Shown: one piece after another, positions 44,180 through 52,327 of the stretch
Position numbering within the stretch: position 1 is the stretch's first letter
Layout: every line of letters begins with the position of its first letter
Assembly (NCBI GenBank): GCA_964639245.1
Contig: CAZXCU010000004.1
Location: 299,735 to 363,734, forward strand
Source of the DNA: SB15 sp964639245
GTDB taxonomy: Bacteria; Chloroflexota; Anaerolineae; Aggregatilineales; J027
Direction: 5' to 3'
Length of the DNA stretch: 64,000 nucleotides
Notes under the pieces: generated by a model
Told to the model about the DNA's origin: nothing
The model's input: only the letters and a program-made list of their open reading frames with translations
Database searches by the model: none
Position numbers and translations under genes: made by a program

Positions 44180-44926
44180 ATGACTACAACTTTCTGGGCA
44201 ATTGGCGACTTACATCTTTCGTTTGGCAAAGCCCGCGATATGACTCGCTTTGGCGAGAAGTGGCTCAACCATGTCGAGCGCATCGCGGAAAATTGGCGTT
44301 CTCAGGTACAACCCACTGATGTGGTATTGGTGGTTGGCGATATTTCGTGGGCCAGTACCGCCAAACGGGTTACACCTGACCTTGCATGGCTGTCTGCACT
44401 GCCGGGTCGTAAACTGCTGGTACGTGGCAATCATGATCGATGGTGGGTGGATATTGAAAAGGTTCGCCGCCAGATTTTGCCACCCGATTGTTACGCACTA
44501 CAAGCAGATAGCCTGGCAATGAATGGGGTGTTATTCTGCGGCGCACAGGGGCATATCGCGCCCGAAGACCCCTACTATGTTCCTGACCCGCCCCACAACC
44601 GGTACGAACGTGAACTCACGATGCTACAAAAAGCCCTTGAATCGGCGGCGGCGAATCGCCAACCCGACCAACCACTGGTTATTCTGATGCACTATCCACC
44701 TTTTACCTCCGAAGGCAAACCAACAGAATTCAGTAAAATGATTGAACAGCACGCGCCCGCCCAGTGTTTTTACGGACATTTGCATCGGGATGTTGAATGG
44801 GAGGTGGCGGTGCAGGGGGAACATCACGGCATTGATTATCGGTTGGTGGCCGCAGATTACGTGAATATGACACTCCAAAAAGTAAAAGTAAGGGAGACCA
44901 CGCTTGCTCAAAGCGATTCTATTTGA
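44180..44926 (+). CDS. Calcineurin-like metallophosphoesterase
   Basis: 248 residues from the ATG at 44180 (a GTG one codon earlier is possible). Metal-binding motifs appear in order: GDLHLSF, GDISWAS, RGNHDRWW, HYPPF and GHLHRDV, the complete dimetal phosphoesterase signature. Substrate could be a cyclic nucleotide, a nucleic acid or a phosphoprotein; nothing here decides. It is the first gene of a four-gene plus-strand operon (HAD phosphatase, shikimate-kinase-like, nitrilase) and ends 23 bases inside the next gene. The promoter suggests a leaderless mRNA. Confidence 0.88.
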   Translation: MTTTFWAIGDLHLSFGKARDMTRFGEKWLNHVERIAENWRSQVQPTDVVLVVGDISWASTAKRVTPDLAWLSALPGRKLLVRGNHDRWWVDIEKVRRQILPPDCYALQADSLAMNGVLFCGAQGHIAPEDPYYVPDPPHNRYERELTMLQKALESAAANRQPDQPLVILMHYPPFTSEGKPTEFSKMIEQHAPAQCFYGHLHRDVEWEVAVQGEHHGIDYRLVAADYVNMTLQKVKVRETTLAQSDSI

Positions 44927-45683
44927 CCTTGATGGGACACTCATGGATTGGGATGCTGTCAGCCTTGATTGGGAGGAATTTCAAAAAATACACCTCAACC
45001 AGGTGTTTGATTTTGTTCACGAACAAATTCACCCCCTACGGCATCGAGAACACTTTCATGAAACTACGCTCCGTTTGATTGTTGAGTCATGGTCGGAAGG
45101 CAAAACGAACTTGCTTGCGCCACATCTCGGTCAAATTCTCCTGCAAGCCTTAGAAATCGAAGGCGTACCCCGCCATCTGTTGAATATGGAAGCGTGTTTG
45201 GATGCGTATGATTTAAAGCCGATTGCGGGGGTGGTGGCCTATCCCGATGTGCTGGCGGAACTGCCCATCCTAAAAAATTATGGCCTTCAATTTGGGATTG
45301 TGACGAATGCCTTCCAACCAATGAACATGCGTGATATTGAATTAGAAGACACCGGACTTATGGAATTTTTCGCGGATGCGTGTCGGATTTCAGCCGCCGA
45401 CGTGGGCTATTTAAAACCGCACATCAAAATTTTTGAAGCAGCATTGCATCAACTTCATGCCAAACCCCACGAAGTTGTTTTTGTGGGGGATAGTTTGCAG
45501 GCGGATATTGCTGGCGCACAGGCCGCCGGTATGAAGGCCATCTGGCGCAAAAATAAGGACAATGCCCCCGAATTTGATACCGAAACAGACCGCGAAGGTC
45601 AGGTAATTATTCCTGATGGGACTATTGTAACCCTGTCTGAAATCTATCCCATCCTAGATAATTTCTATCCGGGATGGCGCTAA
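44904..45683 (+). CDS. HAD-superfamily hydrolase, phosphoglycolate-phosphatase-like
   Basis: 259 residues. The TTG at 44904 has GGGAG seven bases upstream and places the catalytic LFDLDGTLMDWD at the very N-terminus (nucleophile Asp9 and Asp11); a later start would remove it. Other HAD motifs are GIVTNAF (Thr), LKPHIKIFEAAL (Lys) and VFVGDSLQADIAGAQAAGMKAIW. It is a subfamily I cap enzyme that dephosphorylates a small metabolite; the exact one is unknown. It overlaps the metallophosphoesterase by 23 bases and abuts the next gene directly. Confidence 0.9.
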   Translation: MLKAILFDLDGTLMDWDAVSLDWEEFQKIHLNQVFDFVHEQIHPLRHREHFHETTLRLIVESWSEGKTNLLAPHLGQILLQALEIEGVPRHLLNMEACLDAYDLKPIAGVVAYPDVLAELPILKNYGLQFGIVTNAFQPMNMRDIELEDTGLMEFFADACRISAADVGYLKPHIKIFEAALHQLHAKPHEVVFVGDSLQADIAGAQAAGMKAIWRKNKDNAPEFDTETDREGQVIIPDGTIVTLSEIYPILDNFYPGWR

Positions 45684-46223
45684 ATGCCTGTGATTAACCG
45701 CACGCCCTACCGTAATTTGATTTTGACCGGCACTACGGGAGTCGGCAAAACCGGGGTCGGGCGGGAGATTGCCCGCCACATGGAAGATGCTCATTTTCTG
45801 GATCTGGAAATTGAACTTCAACAGCGTCATGGCAACACGGCGGATGAAATTAAAGAACGGTTTGGCATTGCCCGCCTGCGAACCTTAGAAAGTCAATTGG
45901 TAGATGAAATTTCGCTGCGGCGCAGTACGATTATCGCGGTGAGCGGGCTAACACTCTTAGAACCGCAAAATCTGGAACGATTGCGGGAAACTGGCCCGGT
46001 TCTTTGTTTAACCGCGCAATTGGGGGAGATTTTGCGACGGTTGCATGTGAGCTACGGCGGGTGGTTTCATGAAATCCATCATCGCTCGGTGATTTTAGGG
46101 CGGATTCGACGCGAAAAACAAGCCCTTGAACTAAACTTACCTGTGTTGGACACCACCGGGTTACGCATGGATGAGGTCGCACAACAGGCCAAAACTTTTT
46201 GGCTCGAAAATTCTGATTTATAA
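45684..46223 (+). CDS. Shikimate-kinase-like P-loop kinase
   Basis: 179 residues. The Walker A is GTTGVGKTGVGREIARHM near residue 16, followed by FLDLEIELQQRHGNTADEIKERFGIARLRTLESQLVDE, which parallels the shikimate-binding DxD and FRxxE region, but the aspartate and first arginine are shifted, so substrate specificity is uncertain. HHRSVILGRIRREKQAL resembles the lid region. It might be a divergent shikimate kinase or another small-molecule kinase. The ATG directly follows the stop of the HAD gene. Confidence 0.65.
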   Translation: MPVINRTPYRNLILTGTTGVGKTGVGREIARHMEDAHFLDLEIELQQRHGNTADEIKERFGIARLRTLESQLVDEISLRRSTIIAVSGLTLLEPQNLERLRETGPVLCLTAQLGEILRRLHVSYGGWFHEIHHRSVILGRIRREKQALELNLPVLDTTGLRMDEVAQQAKTFWLENSDL

Positions 46224-46240
46224 AAAGGAATGGTATCAAC

Positions 46241-47050
46241 GTGGCTCAAGTAAATATTAGTCTCGCTCAAATGGATGTTCGCAAGGGCAATCCGCGTGTC
46301 AACTGGGCGAAAATGCAGCAAATGACCACGCAGGCCAAACAGCAAGGCGGTCATTTGGTGATTTTCCCCGAACTCTGGGATGCAGGGTTTGATCTCGAAA
46401 AAGCAAAGGATTACGCCAGCAACCTCAGTGGAGGGTTGTTTGCTCAGGTGACAGCGCTCAGCAAACAACAGGGCATTTTTATCACGGGTTCAATGATGGA
46501 AAAACGCGGGTTGGGGGTTTGTAACACTGCCGCCATGATTTCCCCCTCGAATGGCGTTATTGGTGCCTATCGCAAAATTCATCTGTTCCCGTTGATGCAA
46601 GAAGACCAATATTTAACCCCCGGCGAAGCCACCCTCAACATCGGCCTGCCTTGGGGACAAACCGGCATGGCAATCTGTTATGATTTGCGCTTCCCCGAAT
46701 TATTTCGTCGGTATGCGTTAGAAGGCGCAAAAATGGTCGTGCTGCCCTGTGAATGGCCTGAACCCCGTTTGCATCACTACCAAACCCTGCTCCGCGCCCG
46801 TGCGATTGAAAATGGCATGTATATTGTGGCGGTCAACCGGGTGGGGGCGGATGTGGATGACCTGAACGGCACAGAAATCCGTTACTTCGGACATTCCTGC
46901 ATCATTGATCCGTGGGGAGAAATTGTGTTTGAGGCGGGCTATGTCGAAGGGGTGTTCACGGTTGCCGTAGAAATAGACAAGGTGGATGAGGCGCGGCGGG
47001 CAATTCCTTCGTTGGCGGGTCGTCGTCCTGAATTGTACGGGAATTTATAA
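46241..47050 (+). CDS. Carbon-nitrogen hydrolase (nitrilase superfamily, omega-amidase-like)
   Basis: 269 residues. The catalytic triad is visible: Glu in IFPELWDAG, Lys in YRKIHLFP, Cys in AICYDLRFPELFRR. The C-terminal EARRAIPSLAGRRPELY is typical of the omega-amidase/NitFhit branch. It would hydrolyse amides such as 2-oxoglutaramate or deaminated glutathione. The GTG at 46241 has AAGGA about nine bases upstream. It is the last gene of the plus-strand operon and runs convergent to the lipoprotein gene with a 39-base gap. Confidence 0.9.
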   Translation: MAQVNISLAQMDVRKGNPRVNWAKMQQMTTQAKQQGGHLVIFPELWDAGFDLEKAKDYASNLSGGLFAQVTALSKQQGIFITGSMMEKRGLGVCNTAAMISPSNGVIGAYRKIHLFPLMQEDQYLTPGEATLNIGLPWGQTGMAICYDLRFPELFRRYALEGAKMVVLPCEWPEPRLHHYQTLLRARAIENGMYIVAVNRVGADVDDLNGTEIRYFGHSCIIDPWGEIVFEAGYVEGVFTVAVEIDKVDEARRAIPSLAGRRPELYGNL

Positions 47051-47089
47051 AATTTCCCTCTAGTCAAGTGGGTGGGATATACCCCACCC

Positions 47090-47980
47090 CTATTGCGATA
47101 ATCCCCCTACATATTGCCCTGTATCGGACACGGGCAAAGCAAAAATCAGACCGTTGTCTCCGATAAACAAACTTCCCCCATCAAAGTCTTGCCAATAACT
47201 GGAAATCGGAAATTCAGTCGTCAGCGCCCATCCCAGCGAATTTTGATAGGTGGGGCTGCTGCGCCAAGCAAACCCGAAACCGCGCACCGGTTGCAGCAAT
47301 CCGCTAGGCGGAACAAGGGCGGGGTCGTCTGCCGGAATAGTGTCGTTCCAATTGTCAGGCACACGCCAGAACGTGCCATTGTTGCTCAAAATCAGAATTT
47401 GACGGGTATCCCGCCAGAACATACGCCCCTGTTCAAAGGGTTGAAACACCAGTGAGGTTGAAAACCCAGCTTCACGCGGGCAGCCAAAATTTTGCAGCAC
47501 GGGATTTGTCGTATAGGCGTTAGCAAAAGGCTCAGCGACAGGGATGGCGCAACTTCCACCAGAAACTACCCCTCCCGGAGAGGTAGTTACATTCACGGAA
47601 GGAATCACCCCGCTTGTGTTGGTGATGGGATTGCTGCCCGGTTGAATGATGACGATGGGCGGTAAAGTCGGGGGGACAACAATCGTGCCTTCGGGGTCAA
47701 CAGAGGTTGGCTGCCCGATAAAAACGCCAACATAGGGGGTTGCGGTTGCAGTAGCCGTGCTGCGGACACTACTGGTGGGTGAGGCCGTTGCCACATTTGC
47801 GGTGGCTCCCCCGTCTAGGGTTGGGGTCACAGTAGACGGAATTTCTACCGTCACAATGATTTTGGGCAAACTTCTGTTATTCAACACCGTATCGGCGGGA
47901 GTCGGTTGGGAGTCGGTTTCGGAATTACACGCGGCTAAAAGTAGTAAAAACCCGACTAGCATCCATTTTTTTACTTCCAT
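47090..47980 (-). CDS. Thr/Pro-rich lipoprotein with LGFP-like C-terminal domain
   Basis: 296 residues. The lipobox LLLLAAC gives a lipid anchor. Residues 25-140 are a Thr/Ser/Pro/Val-rich linker, typical of cell-wall-spanning tethers. The C-terminal domain has NPVLQNFGCPREAGFSTSLVFQPFEQGRMFWR, which resembles LGFP-type repeats found in surface proteins. No catalytic residue is apparent. The ATG lies ten bases inside the end of the TrpC-like gene, so the two are coupled. Confidence 0.7.
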   Translation of the reverse strand: MEVKKWMLVGFLLLLAACNSETDSQPTPADTVLNNRSLPKIIVTVEIPSTVTPTLDGGATANVATASPTSSVRSTATATATPYVGVFIGQPTSVDPEGTIVVPPTLPPIVIIQPGSNPITNTSGVIPSVNVTTSPGGVVSGGSCAIPVAEPFANAYTTNPVLQNFGCPREAGFSTSLVFQPFEQGRMFWRDTRQILILSNNGTFWRVPDNWNDTIPADDPALVPPSGLLQPVRGFGFAWRSSPTYQNSLGWALTTEFPISSYWQDFDGGSLFIGDNGLIFALPVSDTGQYVGGLSQ

Positions 47981-48795
47981 ACGAGTTTAAACAGCTCCTG
48001 TACTGCCTGCCGATGCTGCATGGTGGTTAACAAGGCTTGCCCGATTAGAACACCATCAACGCCTGCTTGCTGAACATAGGCAACATCTTCGGGGGTACGC
48101 AAGCCGCCGACACTGATGGTTGCCATCCGGGAGGGAATATATTCTCGCAATTGGAGGGTCATTGCAAGATTGATTTCAAAGGTACGTAAATCGCGGTTGC
48201 TGAGGGCAATCATGCGGGGTTCAAATTGGATAGCAAAGCGCAGTTCTTCTTTGTTTTGCACCTGCACCACGGCTGCCATCCGATTCCGATGGATCAGCGA
48301 AATTAACTCCGGTAAAGAATCCTGTTCCAGCAAACCTACCACCAGCAAAACAGCATCCGCCCCGGCAGCACGGGCCTCCACAATTTGGTATTCATCAAAC
48401 ACAAAATCGTGACGAATAATCGGAATAAGCGTATTCTGGGACACTAAGGTTAAATCAGCAATCCCCCCCTGATAATACTGCTCATTGGTTGCCACACTCA
48501 AGGCATGTGCGCCCGCTTGCTCAAAGCGCTTGGCGAGAATCACCGGATCATAATTTTCAATTTGTATCTCAGTTTCGGGTGCAGCACGCCGAACCTGAGC
48601 AATCAGAGACAACCGTTCATCTTCTTGAATCCGACTGCATAAATCAATAGGGCGGCGCTGCATACTGGCTAAGGCTCGCACCCCTTCTAGCGGCACTTCT
48701 TTTTTACGCTGTTCAACCACTCGGCGCGTCTGTTCAAGGATTTGCGCTAACATATTCGTAGAGAGTGGTGTATAGTGGTCAATCATTAAAACCAT
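47971..48795 (-). CDS. Indole-3-glycerol-phosphate synthase (TrpC)-like TIM barrel, catalytic residues substituted
   Basis: 274 residues from the ATG at 48795, preceded by AAGGA at eight bases. The TrpC fold is obvious (FDEYQIVEARAAGADAVLLVVGLL, RTPEDVAYVQQAGVDGVLIGQALL). By motif alignment the residues for indole-ring closure are changed: AEVK reads AQVR (Q67, R69), SPSK reads APET, RKDF reads RHDF (H129), VEVH reads VQVQ (Q178), INNR reads LSNR (S199), and SESG reads SVGG (V229). It therefore probably cannot make indole-3-glycerol phosphate. No other trp gene is near. It may be a pseudoenzyme or carry out a related reaction. Confidence 0.7.
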   Translation of the reverse strand: MVLMIDHYTPLSTNMLAQILEQTRRVVEQRKKEVPLEGVRALASMQRRPIDLCSRIQEDERLSLIAQVRRAAPETEIQIENYDPVILAKRFEQAGAHALSVATNEQYYQGGIADLTLVSQNTLIPIIRHDFVFDEYQIVEARAAGADAVLLVVGLLEQDSLPELISLIHRNRMAAVVQVQNKEELRFAIQFEPRMIALSNRDLRTFEINLAMTLQLREYIPSRMATISVGGLRTPEDVAYVQQAGVDGVLIGQALLTTMQHRQAVQELFKLVWK

Positions 48796-48849
48796 CCCAT
48801 CTTCCTTACCAGCATAGATATTTGGACGCGATTCAGCAAGTTTTTTATT

Positions 48850-49629
48850 ATGGATAACCCTCAACCCCAACACACCGCGCAGAATCCCTTAGAAAAAAGC
48901 AATCAGCAGTTTTCCCTAGTTTATGTGTTAATTGGTATTCTGGTACTGATTCACCTGTATGTGATGAGCTTGGATGCTTTTGAACTGAATGAATTTTATG
49001 GGAAGTATGCCAATGCCAGCCCACAAGTCGCTGATGGCGAAGTCTATCGGCTGTTGACGAGCATGTTTTTGCATGGCAGCGTGACTCACCTCGGGTTTAA
49101 TTGTTTTGCGCTGTACATCTTTGGGGGCGAAGTGGAGCGTTACTTCGGTGCGGTGCGTCTAGCAATTATTTATTTTCTGGGTGGATTAATCGGTAGTTTA
49201 GCCAGCTTTTTATTTACACAGGGCAATTCTATCGGAGCATCGGGGGCGGTGTTCGCGGTGTTTGGTGCGCTGGCGGCCTATTACTATCGCAACTTTAATC
49301 TTTTTCGACTCTTGTTTGGGGACGCAATTCCCCAACGTCTCCGTTCGCTGGCAACCGTCGCCGTGATTAACTTGGCGATTGGCTTTTTTGTCAACGCCAG
49401 CGATTCAGGAGTCAAAATTGATAATGCAGCCCACATTGGCGGTGCGCTGGGTGGGCTAATAATTGCATGGTTTATTGCACCATATTACCGATTGCAAACA
49501 GAAATGGATGCGTTTGGTCTGCCCCGGCGTGGGCTGGTGGATGTAACCCCTACGATGCAATGGTGGCTCATCTCCATCGCTTTCGCAATCGGTATTGCTG
49601 CCAGTGTGTTTCTGGCGGTACAGGCTTAA
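48850..49629 (+). CDS. Rhomboid-family intramembrane serine protease
   Basis: 259 residues with six to seven hydrophobic segments. The catalytic serine is in SIGASGAVFAVFG (GxSG) near residue 134 and the histidine in NAAHIGGALGGLIIAW near residue 197; an HGSVTHLGFN loop with the early HxxxN is also present. It cleaves transmembrane segments of substrate proteins within the membrane. Divergent from the TrpC-like gene with a 54-base gap; convergent with lexA, sharing four bases at the 3' ends. Confidence 0.92.
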   Translation: MDNPQPQHTAQNPLEKSNQQFSLVYVLIGILVLIHLYVMSLDAFELNEFYGKYANASPQVADGEVYRLLTSMFLHGSVTHLGFNCFALYIFGGEVERYFGAVRLAIIYFLGGLIGSLASFLFTQGNSIGASGAVFAVFGALAAYYYRNFNLFRLLFGDAIPQRLRSLATVAVINLAIGFFVNASDSGVKIDNAAHIGGALGGLIIAWFIAPYYRLQTEMDAFGLPRRGLVDVTPTMQWWLISIAFAIGIAASVFLAVQA

Positions 49630-50324
49630 AGGCTGCGTAAAACAGCAAGTACTCGCCCTTGAATTTCAACCTGCTTAGCATCGACATAGATGGCATCCAT
49701 ATAAGGATTGGCAGGCTGTAAACGAATCCGGCTGCCCTCACGGAAAAAGTATTTCAACGTGGTTTCATTGGTATCTTTGAGCCACACCGCCACCATATCT
49801 TTATCTTCGGCGGTTTGCTGACGGCGCAGCACCACAATATCACCTTCGTCGACCATCGCGTCAATCATTGAATGACCATGCACCCGAAGCGCAAATACTT
49901 GGTCGTGCGGCACGCTGCCAATCAGACTCATCGGCACTTCAATAGTTTCATCATCATCATGGTGAAAATCAAAAAATTCCACCGGTTTGCTCGCCACAAT
50001 CTGACCTGCTAACTGAACATGCAACAAATCAGGCGTGGGCAAGCCGCGTACCCGAAATTGATGTGAAAATTCGCCGTTTTCATTTTCATTACGTACCAAC
50101 TGCAACCCACGAGACACTTTTTTGGAACGTTCCAAGAAACCTTCGCGCACCAATTTGTTTAGGTTGTAATTGACCACCGATGTTGAGCCGATGTTGACCG
50201 CTTCGCCAATTTCACGAATGGTAGGTGGGTAGCCATTGATGGCAATGAATGAATCAATAAAATCCAGAATCTTTAACTGTCTATCCGAGAGTTTAGCTCG
50301 GTTGGGTTCTTGTGATACTGCCAT
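49626..50324 (-). CDS. lexA: LexA repressor / S24 self-cleaving protease
   Basis: 232 residues. The N-terminal winged HTH shows GYPPTIREIGEAVNIGSTSVVNYNLNKLVREGFL. The cleavage site is probably AG in VQLAGQIVA near residue 130, and the peptidase has the catalytic Ser in GHSMIDAMVDEGDIV and Lys in EDKDMVAVWLK. It represses SOS genes and self-cleaves with RecA upon DNA damage. AAGGAG precedes the ATG by nine bases. Its promoter (TTGACC, 18 bases, TATAAT) holds an SOS box in the spacer, so autoregulation is well supported. Confidence 0.95.
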   Translation of the reverse strand: MAVSQEPNRAKLSDRQLKILDFIDSFIAINGYPPTIREIGEAVNIGSTSVVNYNLNKLVREGFLERSKKVSRGLQLVRNENENGEFSHQFRVRGLPTPDLLHVQLAGQIVASKPVEFFDFHHDDDETIEVPMSLIGSVPHDQVFALRVHGHSMIDAMVDEGDIVVLRRQQTAEDKDMVAVWLKDTNETTLKYFFREGSRIRLQPANPYMDAIYVDAKQVEIQGRVLAVLRSL

Positions 50325-50367
50325 GATAGGAAGCTCCTTTGTACATACGTTCTGTCTATTACGCCCG

Positions 50368-50397
50368 ATTATAAAGCGAACCTCTGTTCTAGGTCAA
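50368..50397 (-). promoter_or_regulatory. lexA promoter with LexA operator (SOS box) in the spacer
   Basis: On the minus strand TTGACC (50392-50397), an 18-base spacer, and TATAAT (50368-50373). The plus-strand 14-mer at 50377-50390 reads CGAACCTCTGTTCT, close to the Gram-positive-type box CGAAC-N4-GTTCG. A weaker AGAAC-N4-GT site lies at about 50341-50353. The operator may also affect the divergent hydrolase gene. Confidence 0.8.
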
Positions 50398-50465
50398 GTT
50401 TTGTGTACAAACCCGATAAATGTTAAATTTTGAGCGTCACTTGTAAGAAGATAGGACGGACTATT

Positions 50466-51149
50466 ATGCCTTTAAAAGTTACATGGTTAGCTCATTCCGG
50501 TTTTCGCCTTGATATTGATGAGACAGTTGTTTTGATCGACCCTTTTTTGACCGGAAATCCGCTTGCGCCGTTCAAAGCAGATGAATTGCCCGCCGATTTT
50601 ATTTTGCTCACCCATGGGCATGGCGACCATGTGGGCGACACAGTAGCCATTGCCAAACGAACAGGCGCGACAGTCATTGCCAATGTGGAAGTCGCGGGAT
50701 GGATTGCCAAGCAGGGGGTGCAAAATACGGTTGGAATGAACACCGGTGGTGGACATGATTTTGGCTTTGGACGGGTCGAATTAACCCCGGCCTGGCATAG
50801 TTCCTCCATGCCAGATGGCAGTTACGGTGGGAATCCCAATGGCATCATCATTTTTTCACCGGATGCCACCCTGTACCATACCGGCGATACCGCCCTGTTC
50901 AGCGATATGCAGCTTTTGGGGGACAAAGGTATTGATGTTGCAATGGTGTGCGTTGGCGATTTTTTCACGATGGGGCTAGAAGATTCGCTCAAGGCAGTGC
51001 GATTGATTCGACCTCAAGCGGTGCTGCCCATCCATTACAACACCTTCCCACCCATTCAGCAGGACATCGCGCTCTGGGCGCGGCGGGTTCATAGCGAAAC
51101 AGAAGCTAGCGCGATTGTGCTGGATCCCGGTGGGTCACACGAGTTTTAA
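50466..51149 (+). CDS. UPF0173 metal-dependent hydrolase (metallo-beta-lactamase fold, UlaG-like)
   Basis: 227 residues from the ATG at 50466 (AGGA eleven bases upstream); an upstream in-frame ATG at 50430 is less plausible because the family begins with LKVTWLAHSGF. The MBL motif is THGHGDHVGD near residue 44, with later HSSSMPDG, YHTGDTALFSDM and PIHYNTFPPIQQD supplying the remaining metal ligands. Substrate of the family is unknown. It is divergent from lexA and shares its regulatory region. Confidence 0.92.
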   Translation: MPLKVTWLAHSGFRLDIDETVVLIDPFLTGNPLAPFKADELPADFILLTHGHGDHVGDTVAIAKRTGATVIANVEVAGWIAKQGVQNTVGMNTGGGHDFGFGRVELTPAWHSSSMPDGSYGGNPNGIIIFSPDATLYHTGDTALFSDMQLLGDKGIDVAMVCVGDFFTMGLEDSLKAVRLIRPQAVLPIHYNTFPPIQQDIALWARRVHSETEASAIVLDPGGSHEF

Positions 51150-51225
51150 TTGTTTTCCATCAAGGCCAGCCCATGTACGGATGAGCGGGTTGTCAAGGTG
51201 GTAAGATTGTCATCCAATTTTACGG

Positions 51226-51271
51226 TTTCGCACCAGTCTCAGCGCCCGTAACGTATCTCACTGGTGCGAAA
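51226..51271. terminator. Inverted repeat/terminator between convergent genes
   Basis: TTTCGCACCAGT (51226-51237) pairs exactly with ACTGGTGCGAAA (51260-51271), leaving a 22-base loop. It separates the hydrolase from the NDP-sugar pyrophosphorylase. No other feature is seen in the 138-base gap. Confidence 0.75.
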
Positions 51272-51287
51272 TTGCCGCGGATTCCAC

Positions 51288-52310
51288 TTAGCCTTTGTTA
51301 CGATTCGAGTCCGCAAAACCTACGCTGGATGAGTCGCCGACATTGTAAGCCCGATAGCGCCCACCCACAAACGCGGATTTGCCGATTAAACTTTTGTCCA
51401 AAAGCGCGTCTTCAATGATCGAGCCTTCGCCAATGATGCTATCCCGGATGATGCTGTCCCGCACTTCACAATGAGCAGCTACGGTGACATCTGGCCCGAT
51501 GACCGCCCGTTCGATTTTGGCGGATTCATGGATATTCACGGGAGGCACGATAATCGCCTGCGGGAATTTGTGGGTCATCTCTTTGGAATTATCCATACCC
51601 CCCTCACGGAGCATATAACGGTTGGTGGACAACACCGTATCTGGCACGCCTACATCCAACCACACAGGCACCGGGGCCGTTTTAAATATTTGCCCGTTGT
51701 CAACCATGTGTTGCAACGCATCGGCGATAAAATATTCGCCTTTGGTTTTTTTGTCAGATTGCAACTGCCAGTCAAACGCCTGCATGAGTGTACGTCCATG
51801 TTTGATGTAGTACATCCCAACGATGGCAAGATTGGTAGGCGGATTTTCGGCTTTTTCCACAAATTTGATGATGTTGCCCTGTTCATTCAACATGACCACC
51901 CCGAAACGGCGCGGGTCATCGACCTCGTGGACAAAAATCAGGGCATCGGCGGTGGTGGTATTGATGAGGTTTAAATCGGCTTCAAACAGGGTATCCACAA
52001 AAATAATGAAAACCGGCTCTTCCGTGATATGATCTTTTGCCAAGGCAATTGCGTGGGACTGCCCCAGCAGTTCTTTTTGTTCAATGTAGCGGGCAGGAAT
52101 GGTGTAGTTTTTTTTGACATACTCTTCAATCTGGTCGCCGAGATAGCCCACGATAAAAATATATTCGGTGACATCTTGGAGGACGCTGAGTTTATCCAGC
52201 AAATGACCGAGCGCGGGTTTGCCTGCCACTTCAATCAAGGGTTTGGGGCGGGTATAGGTATGGGGACGGAGGCGTGTGCCGTAGCCAGCCAATGGAATAA
52301 TGATTTTCAT
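51288..52310 (-). CDS. NDP-sugar pyrophosphorylase (glucose-1-phosphate thymidylyltransferase-like) with beta-helix
   Basis: 340 residues from the ATG at 52310; 16 further upstream codons are open but unlikely. The nucleotide-binding signature PLAGYGTRLRPHTYTRPKPLIEVAGKP is at the N-terminus, followed by IIFVDTLFEAD and VGMYYIKHG. The C-terminal 110 residues form a left-handed beta-helix (AVIGPDVTVAAHCEVRDSIIRDSIIGEGSIIEDALL). It activates a sugar-1-phosphate with NTP, probably for surface polysaccharide synthesis. It is the last gene of the gatC-to-pyrophosphorylase operon, 17 bases after gatA. Confidence 0.88.
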   Translation of the reverse strand: MKIIIPLAGYGTRLRPHTYTRPKPLIEVAGKPALGHLLDKLSVLQDVTEYIFIVGYLGDQIEEYVKKNYTIPARYIEQKELLGQSHAIALAKDHITEEPVFIIFVDTLFEADLNLINTTTADALIFVHEVDDPRRFGVVMLNEQGNIIKFVEKAENPPTNLAIVGMYYIKHGRTLMQAFDWQLQSDKKTKGEYFIADALQHMVDNGQIFKTAPVPVWLDVGVPDTVLSTNRYMLREGGMDNSKEMTHKFPQAIIVPPVNIHESAKIERAVIGPDVTVAAHCEVRDSIIRDSIIGEGSIIEDALLDKSLIGKSAFVGGRYRAYNVGDSSSVGFADSNRNKG

Positions 52311-52327
52311 GAGAATTTTCCCTCTTT

